Shown here: piece by piece, positions 47,107 to 59,666 of the stretch
How positions within the stretch are numbered: position 1 is the first letter of the stretch
How the letters are laid out: each line of letters starts with the position of its first letter
DNA from: Streptomyces halstedii
GTDB lineage: Bacteria; Actinomycetota; Actinomycetes; Streptomycetales; Streptomycetaceae
Direction: 5' to 3'
Length of the DNA stretch: 64,000 bases
Assembly (NCBI GenBank): GCA_000720535.1
Contig: JOAZ01000011.1
Location: forward strand, 62,001 to 126,000
Translations under genes and position numbers: made by a program
Notes under the pieces: model-generated
The model's input: the letters and a program-made list of their open reading frames with translations, nothing else
Database searches by the model: none
Told to the model about the DNA's origin: nothing

Positions 47107-47148
47107 CGCTGCTGATCGCGCTGACGACGCGAGGGGAAGGGGTTCGGG

Positions 47149-49011
47149 ATGACCGGGGACATGTCGGGCGGGGGAATGAGCCGCCGGAGGCTGGGCGGCG
47201 GGATACTGGCGCTGGGCGGAGCACTCGCTCTCGCACCGATTCCCTTCGCGGGGGCGGCCGGATCCGCGTTCGGGGCGGAGCGGGGTACGGGATCCGCGGG
47301 CACACCATCGGTGACCGGGACGGGTATGGGATCAGGGGCGGACAGGCCCACGCTGCGCCACGGGCCGGCCGGGCGCGCGGGTCTGCTTCAGGAGCACCTC
47401 GACCTGCTGGTGACCGACGCCGAGACGTATCTGGCCGACTCACCGCGGCACCCGTGGTACGCCGGTGCGGTGCTGCTCGCCGGGCGCGGCGGGACCGTCG
47501 CGCTGCACCGGCCGATCGGCAAGGCGGTGCGCTACGCGGCCTACGACGAGAAGACGGACAAGGGGGTGGAGTTCCCCGCCGACCAGCAGATCCCGATGGC
47601 GCGGGACACGGTCTTCGACCTGGCGTCGGTGTCGAAGCTGTTCACCTCGATCCTGGCCGTCCAGCAGATCGAGCGGGGCCGGCTGGAGCTGGAGGCCACG
47701 GTCGCCTCGTACCTCCCGGACTTCGCCGGGGGCGGGAAGCAGGACGTCACGGTCCGTCAGCTCCTCACTCATACCTCGGGCTTCCAGGCCTGGATCCCGC
47801 TGTACGAGGAGCCGACCCGGGAGGGGAAGCTCCGGCTGCTGTGGGACGAGGTGCCCACGTCTGCCCCGGGGACGGTGTATCTCTACTCCGACCTCAATCT
47901 GATCTCGCTCCAACTGATCCTGGAGAAGATCACCGGCCGCACCCAGGATGTGCTGCTCCGCGAGGAGATCACCGCTCCGCTCGGTATGCACCGCACGCGG
48001 TACAACCCGCCCGCCTCGTGGAAGCCGAAGATCGCCGCGACCGAGGACGCGCGGCTGCCGTGGTCGGGCCTGGAGCGCGGACTGGTCTGGGGCGAGGTGC
48101 ATGACGAGAACGCCTACAGCCTGGACGGGGTCGCCGGCCACGCGGGCGTCTTCTCCTGCGCCTGGGACCTCGCGGTGCTGGCCCGGACACTGCTCAACGG
48201 CGGTGTGTACGGGCGGTCGCGGATTCTGTCGGAGAAGTCGGTGGAACTGCTCTTCACCGACTTCAACACCGCCTTCCCGGGCGACGACCACGGTTTGGGC
48301 TTCGAGCTGTACCAGCACTGGTACATGGGGGCGATGGCCACGCCGCGTACGGCGGGCCACACCGGATTCACCGGCACCAGTCTGGTCCTGGACCCGTCGA
48401 CCGACTCGTTCCTGATCGTCCTCGGCAACTCCGTGCACCCGGTGCGCACCTGGCGCTCGGGCAGCGCCCCGCGCGTGGCCACGGCGAACCGGATGGCGCG
48501 TGCGGTGCCGGTGCGGCCCACCCGTGGCCGGACCGCCTGGTTCTCCGGCATGGCGAGTTCGGCCACCGCCACACTCACTCTGCCCGCGCTGCGTCCGTCC
48601 TCCTCCCGCGCCGCGCTCAGCTGTGCGCTGTGGTGGGACACGGAACCGGCCTCCGACTTCCTCTTCCTGGAGGCGTCGGCCGATGCGGGGGCCACGTGGC
48701 AGCCGGTGCCGTTCACCACCCGGCCAACGGCCCGTGACGGCGCCCCGGCCATCTCCGGTGCTCATCCGCAGGGCTCGGTGTCCGGCTGGTCGGGGCGCGT
48801 CTGGCACCGGTTGGACGCGGACCTGTCCCCCTGGCGGGGTAGCGAGGTGCGGCTGCGCTGGCGTTACACGACCGACCAGTTGTACGTCGGGCGCGGGGCG
48901 TACGTGGACGGGGTCCGGGTCGAGGACGGCGGGCGCACCCTCTTCGACGGCGAAAGGCCCGCGGACGCACGCCGGTTCGAGGCCTCGGGGTGGACCGTGT
49001 CCGCCGACTGA
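47149..49011 (+). CDS. Tat-exported serine hydrolase, beta-lactamase/class C type
   Basis: A 620-residue exported enzyme. A twin-arginine signal appears as SRRRLGGGILALGG (residues 11-24) with a cleavable hydrophobic stretch to about 43. The beta-lactamase/transpeptidase-like domain (about 75-440) has SVSK (Ser160 to Lys163), the YSD triplet at VYLYSDLNLIS, and the HTGFTG segment as the KTG equivalent. A C-terminal beta-sandwich of about 160 residues (SCALWWDTEPASDFLFLEASADAGATW) resembles jelly-roll modules. It may act on cell-wall peptides or be an esterase. AAGGGG precedes the ATG. It stands 42 bp before a SIMPL gene. Confidence 0.88.
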   Translation: MTGDMSGGGMSRRRLGGGILALGGALALAPIPFAGAAGSAFGAERGTGSAGTPSVTGTGMGSGADRPTLRHGPAGRAGLLQEHLDLLVTDAETYLADSPRHPWYAGAVLLAGRGGTVALHRPIGKAVRYAAYDEKTDKGVEFPADQQIPMARDTVFDLASVSKLFTSILAVQQIERGRLELEATVASYLPDFAGGGKQDVTVRQLLTHTSGFQAWIPLYEEPTREGKLRLLWDEVPTSAPGTVYLYSDLNLISLQLILEKITGRTQDVLLREEITAPLGMHRTRYNPPASWKPKIAATEDARLPWSGLERGLVWGEVHDENAYSLDGVAGHAGVFSCAWDLAVLARTLLNGGVYGRSRILSEKSVELLFTDFNTAFPGDDHGLGFELYQHWYMGAMATPRTAGHTGFTGTSLVLDPSTDSFLIVLGNSVHPVRTWRSGSAPRVATANRMARAVPVRPTRGRTAWFSGMASSATATLTLPALRPSSSRAALSCALWWDTEPASDFLFLEASADAGATWQPVPFTTRPTARDGAPAISGAHPQGSVSGWSGRVWHRLDADLSPWRGSEVRLRWRYTTDQLYVGRGAYVDGVRVEDGGRTLFDGERPADARRFEASGWTVSAD

Positions 49012-49053
49012 ACAGACCCCCGGCCCTGCGGCGCGACGGATACGGCTGCTTGG

Positions 49054-49707
49054 ATGACCGGCATGAACGGTAGCCAGCACATAGAGGCCCCGTGGGGCGT
49101 GTCGGTGTTCGGCGCGGCGAGTGAGGACGTCGCGCCGGACCTGGCCCGTCTGCGCGTGGCGATCGAGCAGACCGAGGACACGCCGGCCGAGGCGTTCGCG
49201 GCCACCCATGGCGGAGTCAACCGCATCCGCCAGGTGCTCCGCGGACACGGGGTGCCCGAAGCGGCCGTCTCCACCTCACGTCTGAACCTCACGTCGAAGT
49301 GGAGCTACGGGGAGACACGCAGGTTCATGGGCTACGAGTGCACCGCCTCGTTCGTCATCGAACTGCGCGACCTGGACACCCTGGAGACGGTACTCATCGA
49401 CCTGGTCGACGCGGGAGCCAACCAGGTCAGCGGTGTGGAGTTCGACGTGCGCCGTAAGAAGGAGCTGCGCGCGCAGGCCCGTACGGCGGCGGTGGCCGCG
49501 GCCCGCGAGAAGGCCGCGCTGTACGCCGAGGCGGCCGGTGCGCGCCTCGGGCCGGTCGTCCACATCAAGGACGTGGACGCCGAGGGGACGCAGAACTACC
49601 GGAGCCACCGCGGGCACGCCGTGGACGGCGGCGAGGGCGACCTGACGCCGGGAAAGGTGACCGTCTCGGCGGGTGTCGTGCTGGGATTCTCACTTCTCGG
49701 CGGCTGA
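49054..49707 (+). CDS. SIMPL-domain protein
   Basis: A 217-residue protein with the SIMPL (DUF541) pattern: WGVSVFGAASEDVAPDLARLRVAIEQTEDTP style segments (N-terminal, approximate), LNLTSKWSYGETRRFMGYECTASFVIELRDL, GANQVSGVEFDVRRKKELRAQARTAAVAAAREKA and a terminal VTVSAGVVLGF. No signal peptide is evident, unlike many family members. Function is unknown. It follows the serine hydrolase by 42 bp and is probably co-transcribed. Two ATGs (49054, 49063) are possible; neither has a strong ribosome site. Confidence 0.85.
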   Translation: MTGMNGSQHIEAPWGVSVFGAASEDVAPDLARLRVAIEQTEDTPAEAFAATHGGVNRIRQVLRGHGVPEAAVSTSRLNLTSKWSYGETRRFMGYECTASFVIELRDLDTLETVLIDLVDAGANQVSGVEFDVRRKKELRAQARTAAVAAAREKAALYAEAAGARLGPVVHIKDVDAEGTQNYRSHRGHAVDGGEGDLTPGKVTVSAGVVLGFSLLGG

Positions 49708-49743
49708 CGACGGACGGCCGGCACTCTTCCCTCGGCCCCTCGG

Positions 49744-49775
49744 CCCCCTGGGCCCTGGGCCCAAGGCCCAGGGGG
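49744..49775. terminator. terminator hairpin after the SIMPL gene
   Basis: CCCCCTGGGCC (49744-49754) pairs perfectly with GGCCCAGGGGG (49765-49775). It immediately precedes the heptamer array. Confidence 0.65.
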
Positions 49776-49779
49776 GGCC

Positions 49780-49856
49780 GGCTCCCGGCTCCCGGCTCCC
49801 GGCTCCCGGCTCCCGGCTCCCGGCTCCCGGCTCCCGGCTCCCGGCTCCCGGCTCCC
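49780..49856. repeat. 11 perfect copies of the heptamer GGCTCCC
   Basis: The 7-bp unit GGCTCCC occurs eleven times head to tail without a single change, ending at GGCC. It is not in a coding frame that can be defended. Array length probably varies between strains by slippage. Confidence 0.95.
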
Positions 49857-50201
49857 GGCCCAGGATTCCCCGTCGCACAACTGCGGGGCGCGGTCTGCCC
49901 GGAAGGCACGCCCCGCCCCGCCAGGCTCGGCCGCACCCTGTGAGTAGGGGCGCGTACACGGAGCCGGCTCACGGGTACGTGCACGGGGCCGGTTCACAGG
50001 CCGCGTTCACCAGGGACGCCAGTTAGGGGTACGGGCCCTCGCGACCCGCTCCGAAACTTTCGCCCGCTCCCCTGACGGCCTTTCGCCACGCACCACCATG
50101 AGGGACGCCTGCCCTCGCCGGAAGAATCCGGATCCATACCAGATCCTCACCGTCTACGCAGGTGGCATCGCCAACCATCCACAGATGAGCGGGAGTTCGC
50201 T

Positions 50202-50219
50202 CGGAAATATTTCGGAAAT
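50202..50219. promoter_or_regulatory. overlapping AT-rich palindromes upstream of the xylanase promoter
   Basis: GAAATATTTC (50204-50213) and ATTTC-G-GAAAT (50209-50219) overlap within CGGAAATATTTCGGAAAT. Such GAAA/TTTC sites resemble binding sites described for xylan-responsive regulators of Streptomyces. They sit just upstream of the putative -35. Confidence 0.45.
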
Positions 50220-50225
50220 ACGGCG

Positions 50226-51816
<1,591 letters not shown>

Positions 51817-51951
51817 CCGCGAGGCCGCCCCTGCCGGGGCCGGGCGGCGGTGACACCCGCACCCACCCCGCCCGCCCCGTGTGTCCGCCCCGTCCGGTCC
51901 GTCGACCGGGCGGGGCGGTCCGCGTCGGCCACCACCTCCCGCGAACGGCAT

Positions 51952-51978
51952 CCCTCACCCTGAAGTAGAGGGTGAGGG
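51952..51978. terminator. terminator hairpin
   Basis: CCCTCACCCT / AGGGTGAGGG, a perfect 10-bp stem with a 7-nt loop, after the xylanase gene. Confidence 0.7.
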
Positions 51979-51986
51979 GTGCCTCC

Positions 51987-52110
51987 CTATGAGAGTCCCC
52001 TTGTATGACGGTCCCCTCGTATGGGCCCCTCGCATGGGCCCCTCGTATGGAGGGTTCTGTCGTATGAGGGTCACTCCCTATGGGGGTTGCCCCGTGAGAG
52101 TCACGCCCTG
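51987..52110. repeat. eight degenerate units with core YTATGRG or GTATGGG
   Basis: Units of 13-16 bp such as GTATGGGCCCCTC, GCATGGGCCCCTC and GTATGAGGGTCACTCC follow each other. Two neighbouring copies near 52019-52044 differ by one base; the outer ones have drifted. Confidence 0.6.
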
Positions 52111-52132
52111 TGCGGGCGCCGACCGGCCGGCG

Positions 52133-53707
52133 TCAGTGGCCCAGTGCCGCCATGGCCGCGTTGTGTCCGGGCACTCCGCTGACCCCGCCACCACGCACCG
52201 CTCCCGCCCCGCAGAGCAGGACGTTGGCGTGCGCGGTCTCCACTCCCCACCGGTCGCTCGCCCCCGTCGCGTACGGGAAGGAGAGGTCGCCGTGGAAGAT
52301 GTGGCCGCCGGGCAGCCCCAGGTCCCGCTCCAGGTCGAGCGGGGATTTCGCCTCGATGCACGGCCTGCCGTCGCCGTCGAGGGCCAGGCAGTCGGCTAGC
52401 GGCTCCTCCAGGTGCGCGTCGAGTTGCGCGAGGGTGGCGTCGAGCAGAGCCGTGCGGGCCGCCTCGTTGTCCTCGGCGAAGAGCCGGGCCGGGGCGTGCA
52501 GACCGAAGAGGGTGAGGGTGTGGTAGCCCCGGGCGGCGAGCCCGGGGCCCAGGATCGAGGGGTCGGTCAGCGAGTGGCAGTAGATCTCGGACGGCGGGGC
52601 GGCGGGCAGCCGGCCCGCCGCCGCCTCCCGGTAGGCGTCCGCCAACTGCCCGTATCCCTCGGCCACATGGAATGTCCCGGCGAACGCGCTGCGGGGATCG
52701 ACCGAGCGGTCACGCAGCTTCGGCAACCGGGTGAGCAGCATGTTCACCTTCAGCTGGGCCCCCTCGGCCGGGGCGGGTGGAACCTCACCGAGGAGCGCGG
52801 ACAACTCCTGCGGCGAGGCGTTGACCAGGACCCTGCGGGCACCGATGACGTGCTCCGCGTCCGCCGAGCGGACGGTGACCTCGGCGCGGGTGCCGTCGGT
52901 GTCGATGCGGGTCGCCTCGTGCAGGACCCTGATCTCGGCCCCCGCCGCCCGCGCCGCACCGGCCAGCGCGTCGGTGAGGGCCCCCATGCCGCCGACCGGG
53001 ACGTCCCAGTCCCCGGTGGATCCGCCGATCACGTGGTAGAGGAAGCAGCGGTTCTGGATCAGGGAGGGGTCGTGGGCGTCGGCGAAGGTACCGATCAGCG
53101 CGTCGGTGAGGACGACCCCACGGACCAGGTCGTCCTGGAAGGTCCTCTCGACGGCGGCCCCGATCGGCTCCTCGAACAGCGTGCGCCAGGCCTCCTGGTC
53201 ATCGACGCGGGCCCGCAGGGCGCCCCGGTCCGGCAGGGGCTCGGTGAGCGTCGGGAAGACCCGCTCGGCGACCCGCCGGGTCATGCCGTAGAACCGCTGC
53301 CACGCCTCGTACTCGCGGTCGCCGCCGGTGAGGGTGGCGAAGGAGTCCCGGGTGCCCTCGCCGCCGACGAGCAGCCCGGTGGGCCTCCCCGCGCGCACGA
53401 CGGGGGTGTACGAGGAGACGGGACGCTTGCGCACGGCGAAGTCGAGCTTGAGGTCCTCGACGATCTTGTCGGGCAGCAGGGAGACGAGGTAGGAGTAGCG
53501 CGAGAGCCGGGCGTCGGTCCCGGCGAACGCCTGGGTGGAGACCGCCGCTCCGCCGGTTCCGGCGAGCCTCTCCAGTACGAGGACGGACTGCCCGGCGCGG
53601 GCCAGGTAGGCGGCTGCGACCAGGCCGTTGTGGCCGCCTCCGACGATCACCGCGTCGTAGCGGTCCGACGCGGGCGGGCCTGTGGGGTGGGTCTGGGCTG
53701 CGGACAT
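52133..53707 (-). CDS. FAD-dependent oxidoreductase, phytoene-desaturase/PYROXD2 type
   Basis: A 524-residue flavoprotein. The N-terminal FAD site is DAVIVGGGHNGLVAAAYLARAGQSVLVLE type (about 18-46). The family segment FAGTDARLSRYSYLVSLLP and the C-terminal FAD-closing motif LLCGAGAVRGGGVSGVPGHNAA follow. It belongs with NAD(P)/FAD amine or carotene-type oxidases. No other carotenoid gene is nearby, so a PYROXD2-like oxidoreductase of unknown substrate is the better name. AAGGGAC lies before the ATG at 53705-53707. It is divergent from the DinB gene. Confidence 0.88.
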   Translation of the reverse strand: MSAAQTHPTGPPASDRYDAVIVGGGHNGLVAAAYLARAGQSVLVLERLAGTGGAAVSTQAFAGTDARLSRYSYLVSLLPDKIVEDLKLDFAVRKRPVSSYTPVVRAGRPTGLLVGGEGTRDSFATLTGGDREYEAWQRFYGMTRRVAERVFPTLTEPLPDRGALRARVDDQEAWRTLFEEPIGAAVERTFQDDLVRGVVLTDALIGTFADAHDPSLIQNRCFLYHVIGGSTGDWDVPVGGMGALTDALAGAARAAGAEIRVLHEATRIDTDGTRAEVTVRSADAEHVIGARRVLVNASPQELSALLGEVPPAPAEGAQLKVNMLLTRLPKLRDRSVDPRSAFAGTFHVAEGYGQLADAYREAAAGRLPAAPPSEIYCHSLTDPSILGPGLAARGYHTLTLFGLHAPARLFAEDNEAARTALLDATLAQLDAHLEEPLADCLALDGDGRPCIEAKSPLDLERDLGLPGGHIFHGDLSFPYATGASDRWGVETAHANVLLCGAGAVRGGGVSGVPGHNAAMAALGH

Positions 53708-53962
53708 GTCCCTTCGTAACACGGCAGGATCGGACCTGGCCAGGGGCTGGGCGCCTCCGCCGAAGCCAAGCCGGGACGAGCCCAGAGTGCCGCCGAAACC
53801 GGCACGCGCCAGGGCGTCGCCGTGCCCGTAGCCGGTACGAGCCGGGGGCGCCCCTGGAAAACCGGTACAGGGCCGCACAGCGGCTGTGGCAGGGTGCTGC
53901 GCGGCCCGACTCGCCCTTCCGTCCGGCCTCACCTCGCCCTTCCGTCCCACCGTAGGAGAACG

Positions 53963-54592
53963 ATGACGACACCGGCACGCCTGCTCCCCCTCCTCGACCA
54001 GTTCGACTGGGCGTCCGAGCGACTCGTGAGGCGCATGACGGGACCCTTCACCGACAGCGGCAACGGTACGGACGTCCCGGCCACGGCGATGACGGACGAG
54101 GAGTTCCGCTGGGAGCCGGTCCCCGGATGCTGGTCGGTCCGCCGCCGCGCCGACGGCCCCGGTCCGGGCGCGACCGCGCTGAGCGGCACGGGCGGGTGGG
54201 GCCGCGACACCGCGCCCTTCCCCCACCCCACGCCACCGCCCCTCACCACGGCGGCCTGGCGTCTGAGCCATCTCGCGGAGCTGCTGACGATCCGCGCCGA
54301 CCACACCACCGGAAGCCGCGCCCTGACCCGGGACGACTACCGCGTGGAGGGGGAGGCGGCCGGTGGGATCGCCGCGTTCGAGGCCGGTGTCCACGCCTGG
54401 CGGTCCGTGCTGGCGGGCGCCGACGACGCGGCGCTCGACACCGTCGGGTACTGCGGGTATCCGTACGGCAGCGATCCGGAGAACCCGTTCCTCGACGTCG
54501 TGTGGTGGGTGAACCAGGAGATCCTGCACCACGGGGCCGAGATCGCCCTGCTGCGCGACCTCTACCGCGTGCGGGCCGGGCTGGGGAGCTGA
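53963..54592 (+). CDS. DinB-family protein
   Basis: A 209-residue DinB-like protein. It opens TPARLLPLLDQFDWASERLVRRM and carries AWRLSHLAELLTIRADHT (metal His) and VVWWVNQEILHHGAEIALLRDLYR at the end, with two histidines at the expected place. A Gly/Pro-rich insert lies around residues 68-95. It may be a thiol-dependent transferase; the substrate is unknown. TAGGAG lies 5 nt before the ATG. It converges with the kinase gene 8 bp away. Confidence 0.88.
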   Translation: MTTPARLLPLLDQFDWASERLVRRMTGPFTDSGNGTDVPATAMTDEEFRWEPVPGCWSVRRRADGPGPGATALSGTGGWGRDTAPFPHPTPPPLTTAAWRLSHLAELLTIRADHTTGSRALTRDDYRVEGEAAGGIAAFEAGVHAWRSVLAGADDAALDTVGYCGYPYGSDPENPFLDVVWWVNQEILHHGAEIALLRDLYRVRAGLGS

Positions 54593-54599
54593 CGCCTCT

Positions 54600-56849
<2,250 letters not shown>

Positions 56850-56879
56850 CTCCCGCAGTCGCCCCCGTCGTGTCGCCTA

Positions 56880-57767
56880 CTACCGCTGCGCCCTCCCCGG
56901 CCCGTCCAGTATGGCCGCCTGTCTGCGGAGTTTGTACGGGGAGGGGCGGCTGCCGGGGCCGAGCCGCGCCATCGCCTTCGCGACGTGGCCGGGCGGCAGG
57001 CGCCGTCTCAGACGCGCGGGGACGCGGCGCAGGGCCGTCCCGGCGACGCGCAGACGGCGGTCGACGGCGGCGCGGGGCGGGGCGGGCCTGCCGTACAGCT
57101 CGTGGGCGTACGGGGGCAGCGAGTCGTAGGCGAGTGCCGCCACCCGCCGCCACAGCAGGGCGCGCGCCGGGACCAGCGCGGCGGGGACGGGCGGGTCGCG
57201 CAGGAAGTCGTCGACCTCCCGGGCGTCCGGCCCGGCGGCGAGTTCGGGCCGGACCCCGGCGAAGTAGGCCTCCATCTCCGCCGTGGTGGCCGGTACGGCG
57301 GACGGGTCGAGGCCGACCATACGTGCGGCCTCGCGCTGCTCGTCGAGGTAGCGGTCGGCCTGGGCGTCGGTGAGCGGGAGGCCTGAGCGGCGCTCGACCT
57401 GGAGGTAGGAGTCGGCCTCGGCGCAGTGCACCCAGAGCAGCAGGTCCGGTTCGTCGATGCCGTAGGTCTCGCCGGTGAGCGGATCGGTGGCCGTCAGGAG
57501 GCGGTGTATCTTGCGGACCCGCGCGCCGTACCTCTCGGCGTCCGGTGTGGTGGCGTAGGTGAGGGTGCCGACGAAGTCGGCGGTGCGCATCAGCCGCCCC
57601 CAGGCGTCCTCGCGGAAGTCGGAGTTCTCCATCACCCCGCGCACGGCGCGGGGATGGAGGGCCTGGAGGTAGAGGGCGCGCACACCGGCGATCCACATCA
57701 TGGGGTCCGCGTGCATCTGCCAGGTGACGGACCGGGGTCCGAACAGCCCCGGGTCGGCTTCGCTCAT
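56880..57767 (-). CDS. oxygenase MpaB family protein (DUF2236)
   Basis: A 295-residue protein matching DUF2236/MpaB (relatives of latex-clearing oxygenases). Typical features are the start GLFGPRSVTWQMHADPMMWIAGVRALYLQALHPRAV, with a pocket His, then LMRTADFVGTLTYAT, RVRKIHRLLTATDPLTGETY and LLLWVHCAEADSYLQ. Relatives of this fold bind heme; the substrate is unknown. AAGGTACG precedes the ATG at 57765-57767. It lies 30 bp upstream of the kinase start on the same strand, so co-transcription with the kinase is plausible. Confidence 0.88.
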   Translation of the reverse strand: MSEADPGLFGPRSVTWQMHADPMMWIAGVRALYLQALHPRAVRGVMENSDFREDAWGRLMRTADFVGTLTYATTPDAERYGARVRKIHRLLTATDPLTGETYGIDEPDLLLWVHCAEADSYLQVERRSGLPLTDAQADRYLDEQREAARMVGLDPSAVPATTAEMEAYFAGVRPELAAGPDAREVDDFLRDPPVPAALVPARALLWRRVAALAYDSLPPYAHELYGRPAPPRAAVDRRLRVAGTALRRVPARLRRRLPPGHVAKAMARLGPGSRPSPYKLRRQAAILDGPGRAQR

Positions 57768-57950
57768 CGGCTCGTACCTTCCGCTCGGCGGTGGAACGGG
57801 CAGGCCGGTCGGCCTGGTCGGGCCGGGGGGTCGTGCGTGCCGGGCGCCGGCTGCCCAGCCACAGCCTTCCGCAACACGCTTTAGTATGGCGCCCCGGCGC
57901 CGGCAGACGCAGAGGGCAACGGTGCGCGGGACGGGGAGGGGTGGACAGGC

Positions 57951-58445
57951 GTGCCCAGATGGGGGCTGATCGTCGAGCAGAACCTGTGGTACGGCAAGGG
58001 GCAGATGTGGTCGGTCGACGTGCTGGACCACGTGGACGGGACCCGGCAGGAGGCGCTCGACGTGCTCCGGGCGCGGGCCGAGCGGTTCCAGCCGTTCCAT
58101 CCGGCCAACCCGGAGCGGCGGTTCCTCTACCAGGAGGCGGAGGGGTTCCTCCTGGTCGTCAAGGGCGTCTGGCGGACGTTCCACTGCCGTTTCCGGGTCG
58201 CCGAGCAGGTGTACGACAGCGACCCGCCCGAGACCCCGGCCGACGACGACCAGGCCGACGCCTCGGCCGACGTCGAGCCCGGACCGGTGCCCGAGCCCTC
58301 CCGGCCGGTCCGGAAGCCGTGGCGGCGCGGAGTGGACCGCGGACCGCGCCCACGCGCCCCGGAGCCGGATCCCGGTCCGCCGCCCGCCTGGGACACGGAG
58401 GTGCCCGAGGTGCCGTCCTGGCTGGGGCGCGACGACCTGCCCTGA
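57951..58445 (+). CDS. conserved hypothetical protein (164 aa)
   Basis: A 164-residue protein. The first 85 residues form a compact alpha/beta domain (MPRWGLIVEQNLWYGKGQMW, QEALDVLRARAERFQPFHPANPERRFLYQEAEGFLLVVKG types of segments). The rest is a Pro/Asp/Arg-rich disordered tail ending in VPSWLGRDDLP. The GTG at 57951 is preceded by GGGGAGGGG. No family is recognised. It is divergent from the MpaB gene and ends 7 bp before the converging RlmG gene. Confidence 0.7.
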   Translation: MPRWGLIVEQNLWYGKGQMWSVDVLDHVDGTRQEALDVLRARAERFQPFHPANPERRFLYQEAEGFLLVVKGVWRTFHCRFRVAEQVYDSDPPETPADDDQADASADVEPGPVPEPSRPVRKPWRRGVDRGPRPRAPEPDPGPPPAWDTEVPEVPSWLGRDDLP

Positions 58446-58452
58446 CCCCCGG

Positions 58453-59610
58453 TCAGCGGCGGACGGCCCGCAGCACCACGAATTTCGGGTCACCCGCCAC
58501 GGTGGCGCAGTTACCGAAGATCCGCCGGAGCCGGACGTGGTGGCCGAGGTGCCGGTTGGCGACGACCCAGAGTTCACCGCCCGGGCGCAGGGCGGCGCGG
58601 GCCCCCTGGAACATGGTCCGGGCGGTGGCGTCGGTGACCGCCTGGTGCGAGTGGAAGGGCGGGTTGCACAGGACGAGGTCCACGCTCGCCGGCGGTACGT
58701 CCGCGAGGGCGTCGCCGACGACGAAGCGGGCCTCGGTGCCGGGTGGTGTGTTGGCCCGGAAGGTCTCCTCGGCGGAGGCGACCGCCTGGTACGACTCGTC
58801 GAGGAAGGTGAGGGAGGCCTCCGGGTTGCCGAGCGCGGCGGCCGTGCCCACCACGCCGTTGCCGCAGCCGAGGTCGACGACGCGGTCGGGGCCGGTCCGC
58901 TCGGGCAGGTGCTTCAGGAAGAAGCGGGTGCCGATGTCCAGGCGGTCGGCGCAGAAGATCCCGGCGTGGTTGGTGACGGTCCGCCCCGACATCGCGCCGG
59001 TCCCGTCGGGCAGTTCGTAGCGGTACGGCCAGGGGCTGGGGGCCGTGGACAGCGCCGGATCGGGGGTGCAGTGGATGAGCCGGGCCTTCTTCACCGCGAG
59101 TGAGGTGCGGGTGGGTCCGACGATCCGCTCGAAGAGCCGGAGGGTGGAGGTGTGGATATCCTTCACCATGCCGGTGCCGATCACGACGCTCCCGGCGTGC
59201 AGCGCGGGGGCGAGCCGGTGCAGCTGGTCCTCCAGGAGCGCCAGGCTCTTGGGTACCCGTACGAGCAGGGTGTCGATGCGTTCCGGCGGGGTGTCGCGCA
59301 CCGACAGGATCCGCACCGCGTCCGGATCGGCGCCGTTGCGGGCGAGGTTGGCGCGGGTGGCCCGCTGCGCGAGGTAGGAATCGGTGATCTGTACGGGGTG
59401 GTGTCCGGCGAGGGCCGTGGCCAGGGCGCCCCAGCGGTCGCCCAGCACCACGACGGTTCCGGTCAGGGGGACCGGCTCGTCGTCCTCGGTGCCCGCCGTC
59501 CGCCGCAGCAGGTACTCGTCCGCCGCGTCCCAGGCGCGGAGCCGGTCGCGGTGGTCCTCGGGAAAGCGGGCGAGCTCGAACACGCCTTGTGACGTCGTCA
59601 AACGGTTCAT
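58453..59610 (-). CDS. rlmG: RlmG/RsmC-type rRNA guanine-N2 methyltransferase
   Basis: A 385-residue protein with two Rossmann-like domains, as in RsmC and RlmG. The N-terminal domain is a decayed copy (TVVVLGDRWGALATALAGH, LLVRVPKSLALLEDQL). The C-terminal domain (about 205-385) keeps the SAM site VVDLGCGNGVVGTAAAL and the catalytic NPPFHSH motif, typical of exocyclic guanine amino group methylation in rRNA. RlmG modifies G1835 of 23S rRNA in E. coli; the exact base here is inferred. It converges with the hypothetical gene at 57951. Confidence 0.85.
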   Translation of the reverse strand: MNRLTTSQGVFELARFPEDHRDRLRAWDAADEYLLRRTAGTEDDEPVPLTGTVVVLGDRWGALATALAGHHPVQITDSYLAQRATRANLARNGADPDAVRILSVRDTPPERIDTLLVRVPKSLALLEDQLHRLAPALHAGSVVIGTGMVKDIHTSTLRLFERIVGPTRTSLAVKKARLIHCTPDPALSTAPSPWPYRYELPDGTGAMSGRTVTNHAGIFCADRLDIGTRFFLKHLPERTGPDRVVDLGCGNGVVGTAAALGNPEASLTFLDESYQAVASAEETFRANTPPGTEARFVVGDALADVPPASVDLVLCNPPFHSHQAVTDATARTMFQGARAALRPGGELWVVANRHLGHHVRLRRIFGNCATVAGDPKFVVLRAVRR

Positions 59611-59666
59611 ATCGCGTTCAGGCTAGCCGAGGCGCGGGGAGCCTTCGACGGCTCCCCGCCCCGGTT

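Larger units (their letters stand above)
46678..47148. other. divergent intergenic region with two palindromes
   Basis: About 470 bp without a supported gene, between the acyl-CoA synthetase and serine hydrolase starts. TGACG-TAC-CGTCA (46991-47003) and CGAAA-ATTAC-TTTCG (47092-47106) are the notable structures; the DNA near 47080-47110 is locally AT-rich like a promoter. Confidence 0.5.
51817..52132. other. intergenic region with hairpin and degenerate repeat
   Basis: About 316 bp between the converging xylanase and FAD oxidoreductase genes. It contains a hairpin at 51952-51978 and a degenerate 13-16-bp repeat at 51987-52110, with no gene. Confidence 0.6.

Noticed and set aside
49780-49856. 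CRISPR array
   Set aside because: The units are 7 bp with no spacers; this is a simple heptamer repeat.
52133-53707. Carotenoid biosynthesis desaturase
   Set aside because: It has the fold, but no phytoene synthase or other carotenoid gene is nearby; a PYROXD2-like oxidoreductase is safer.
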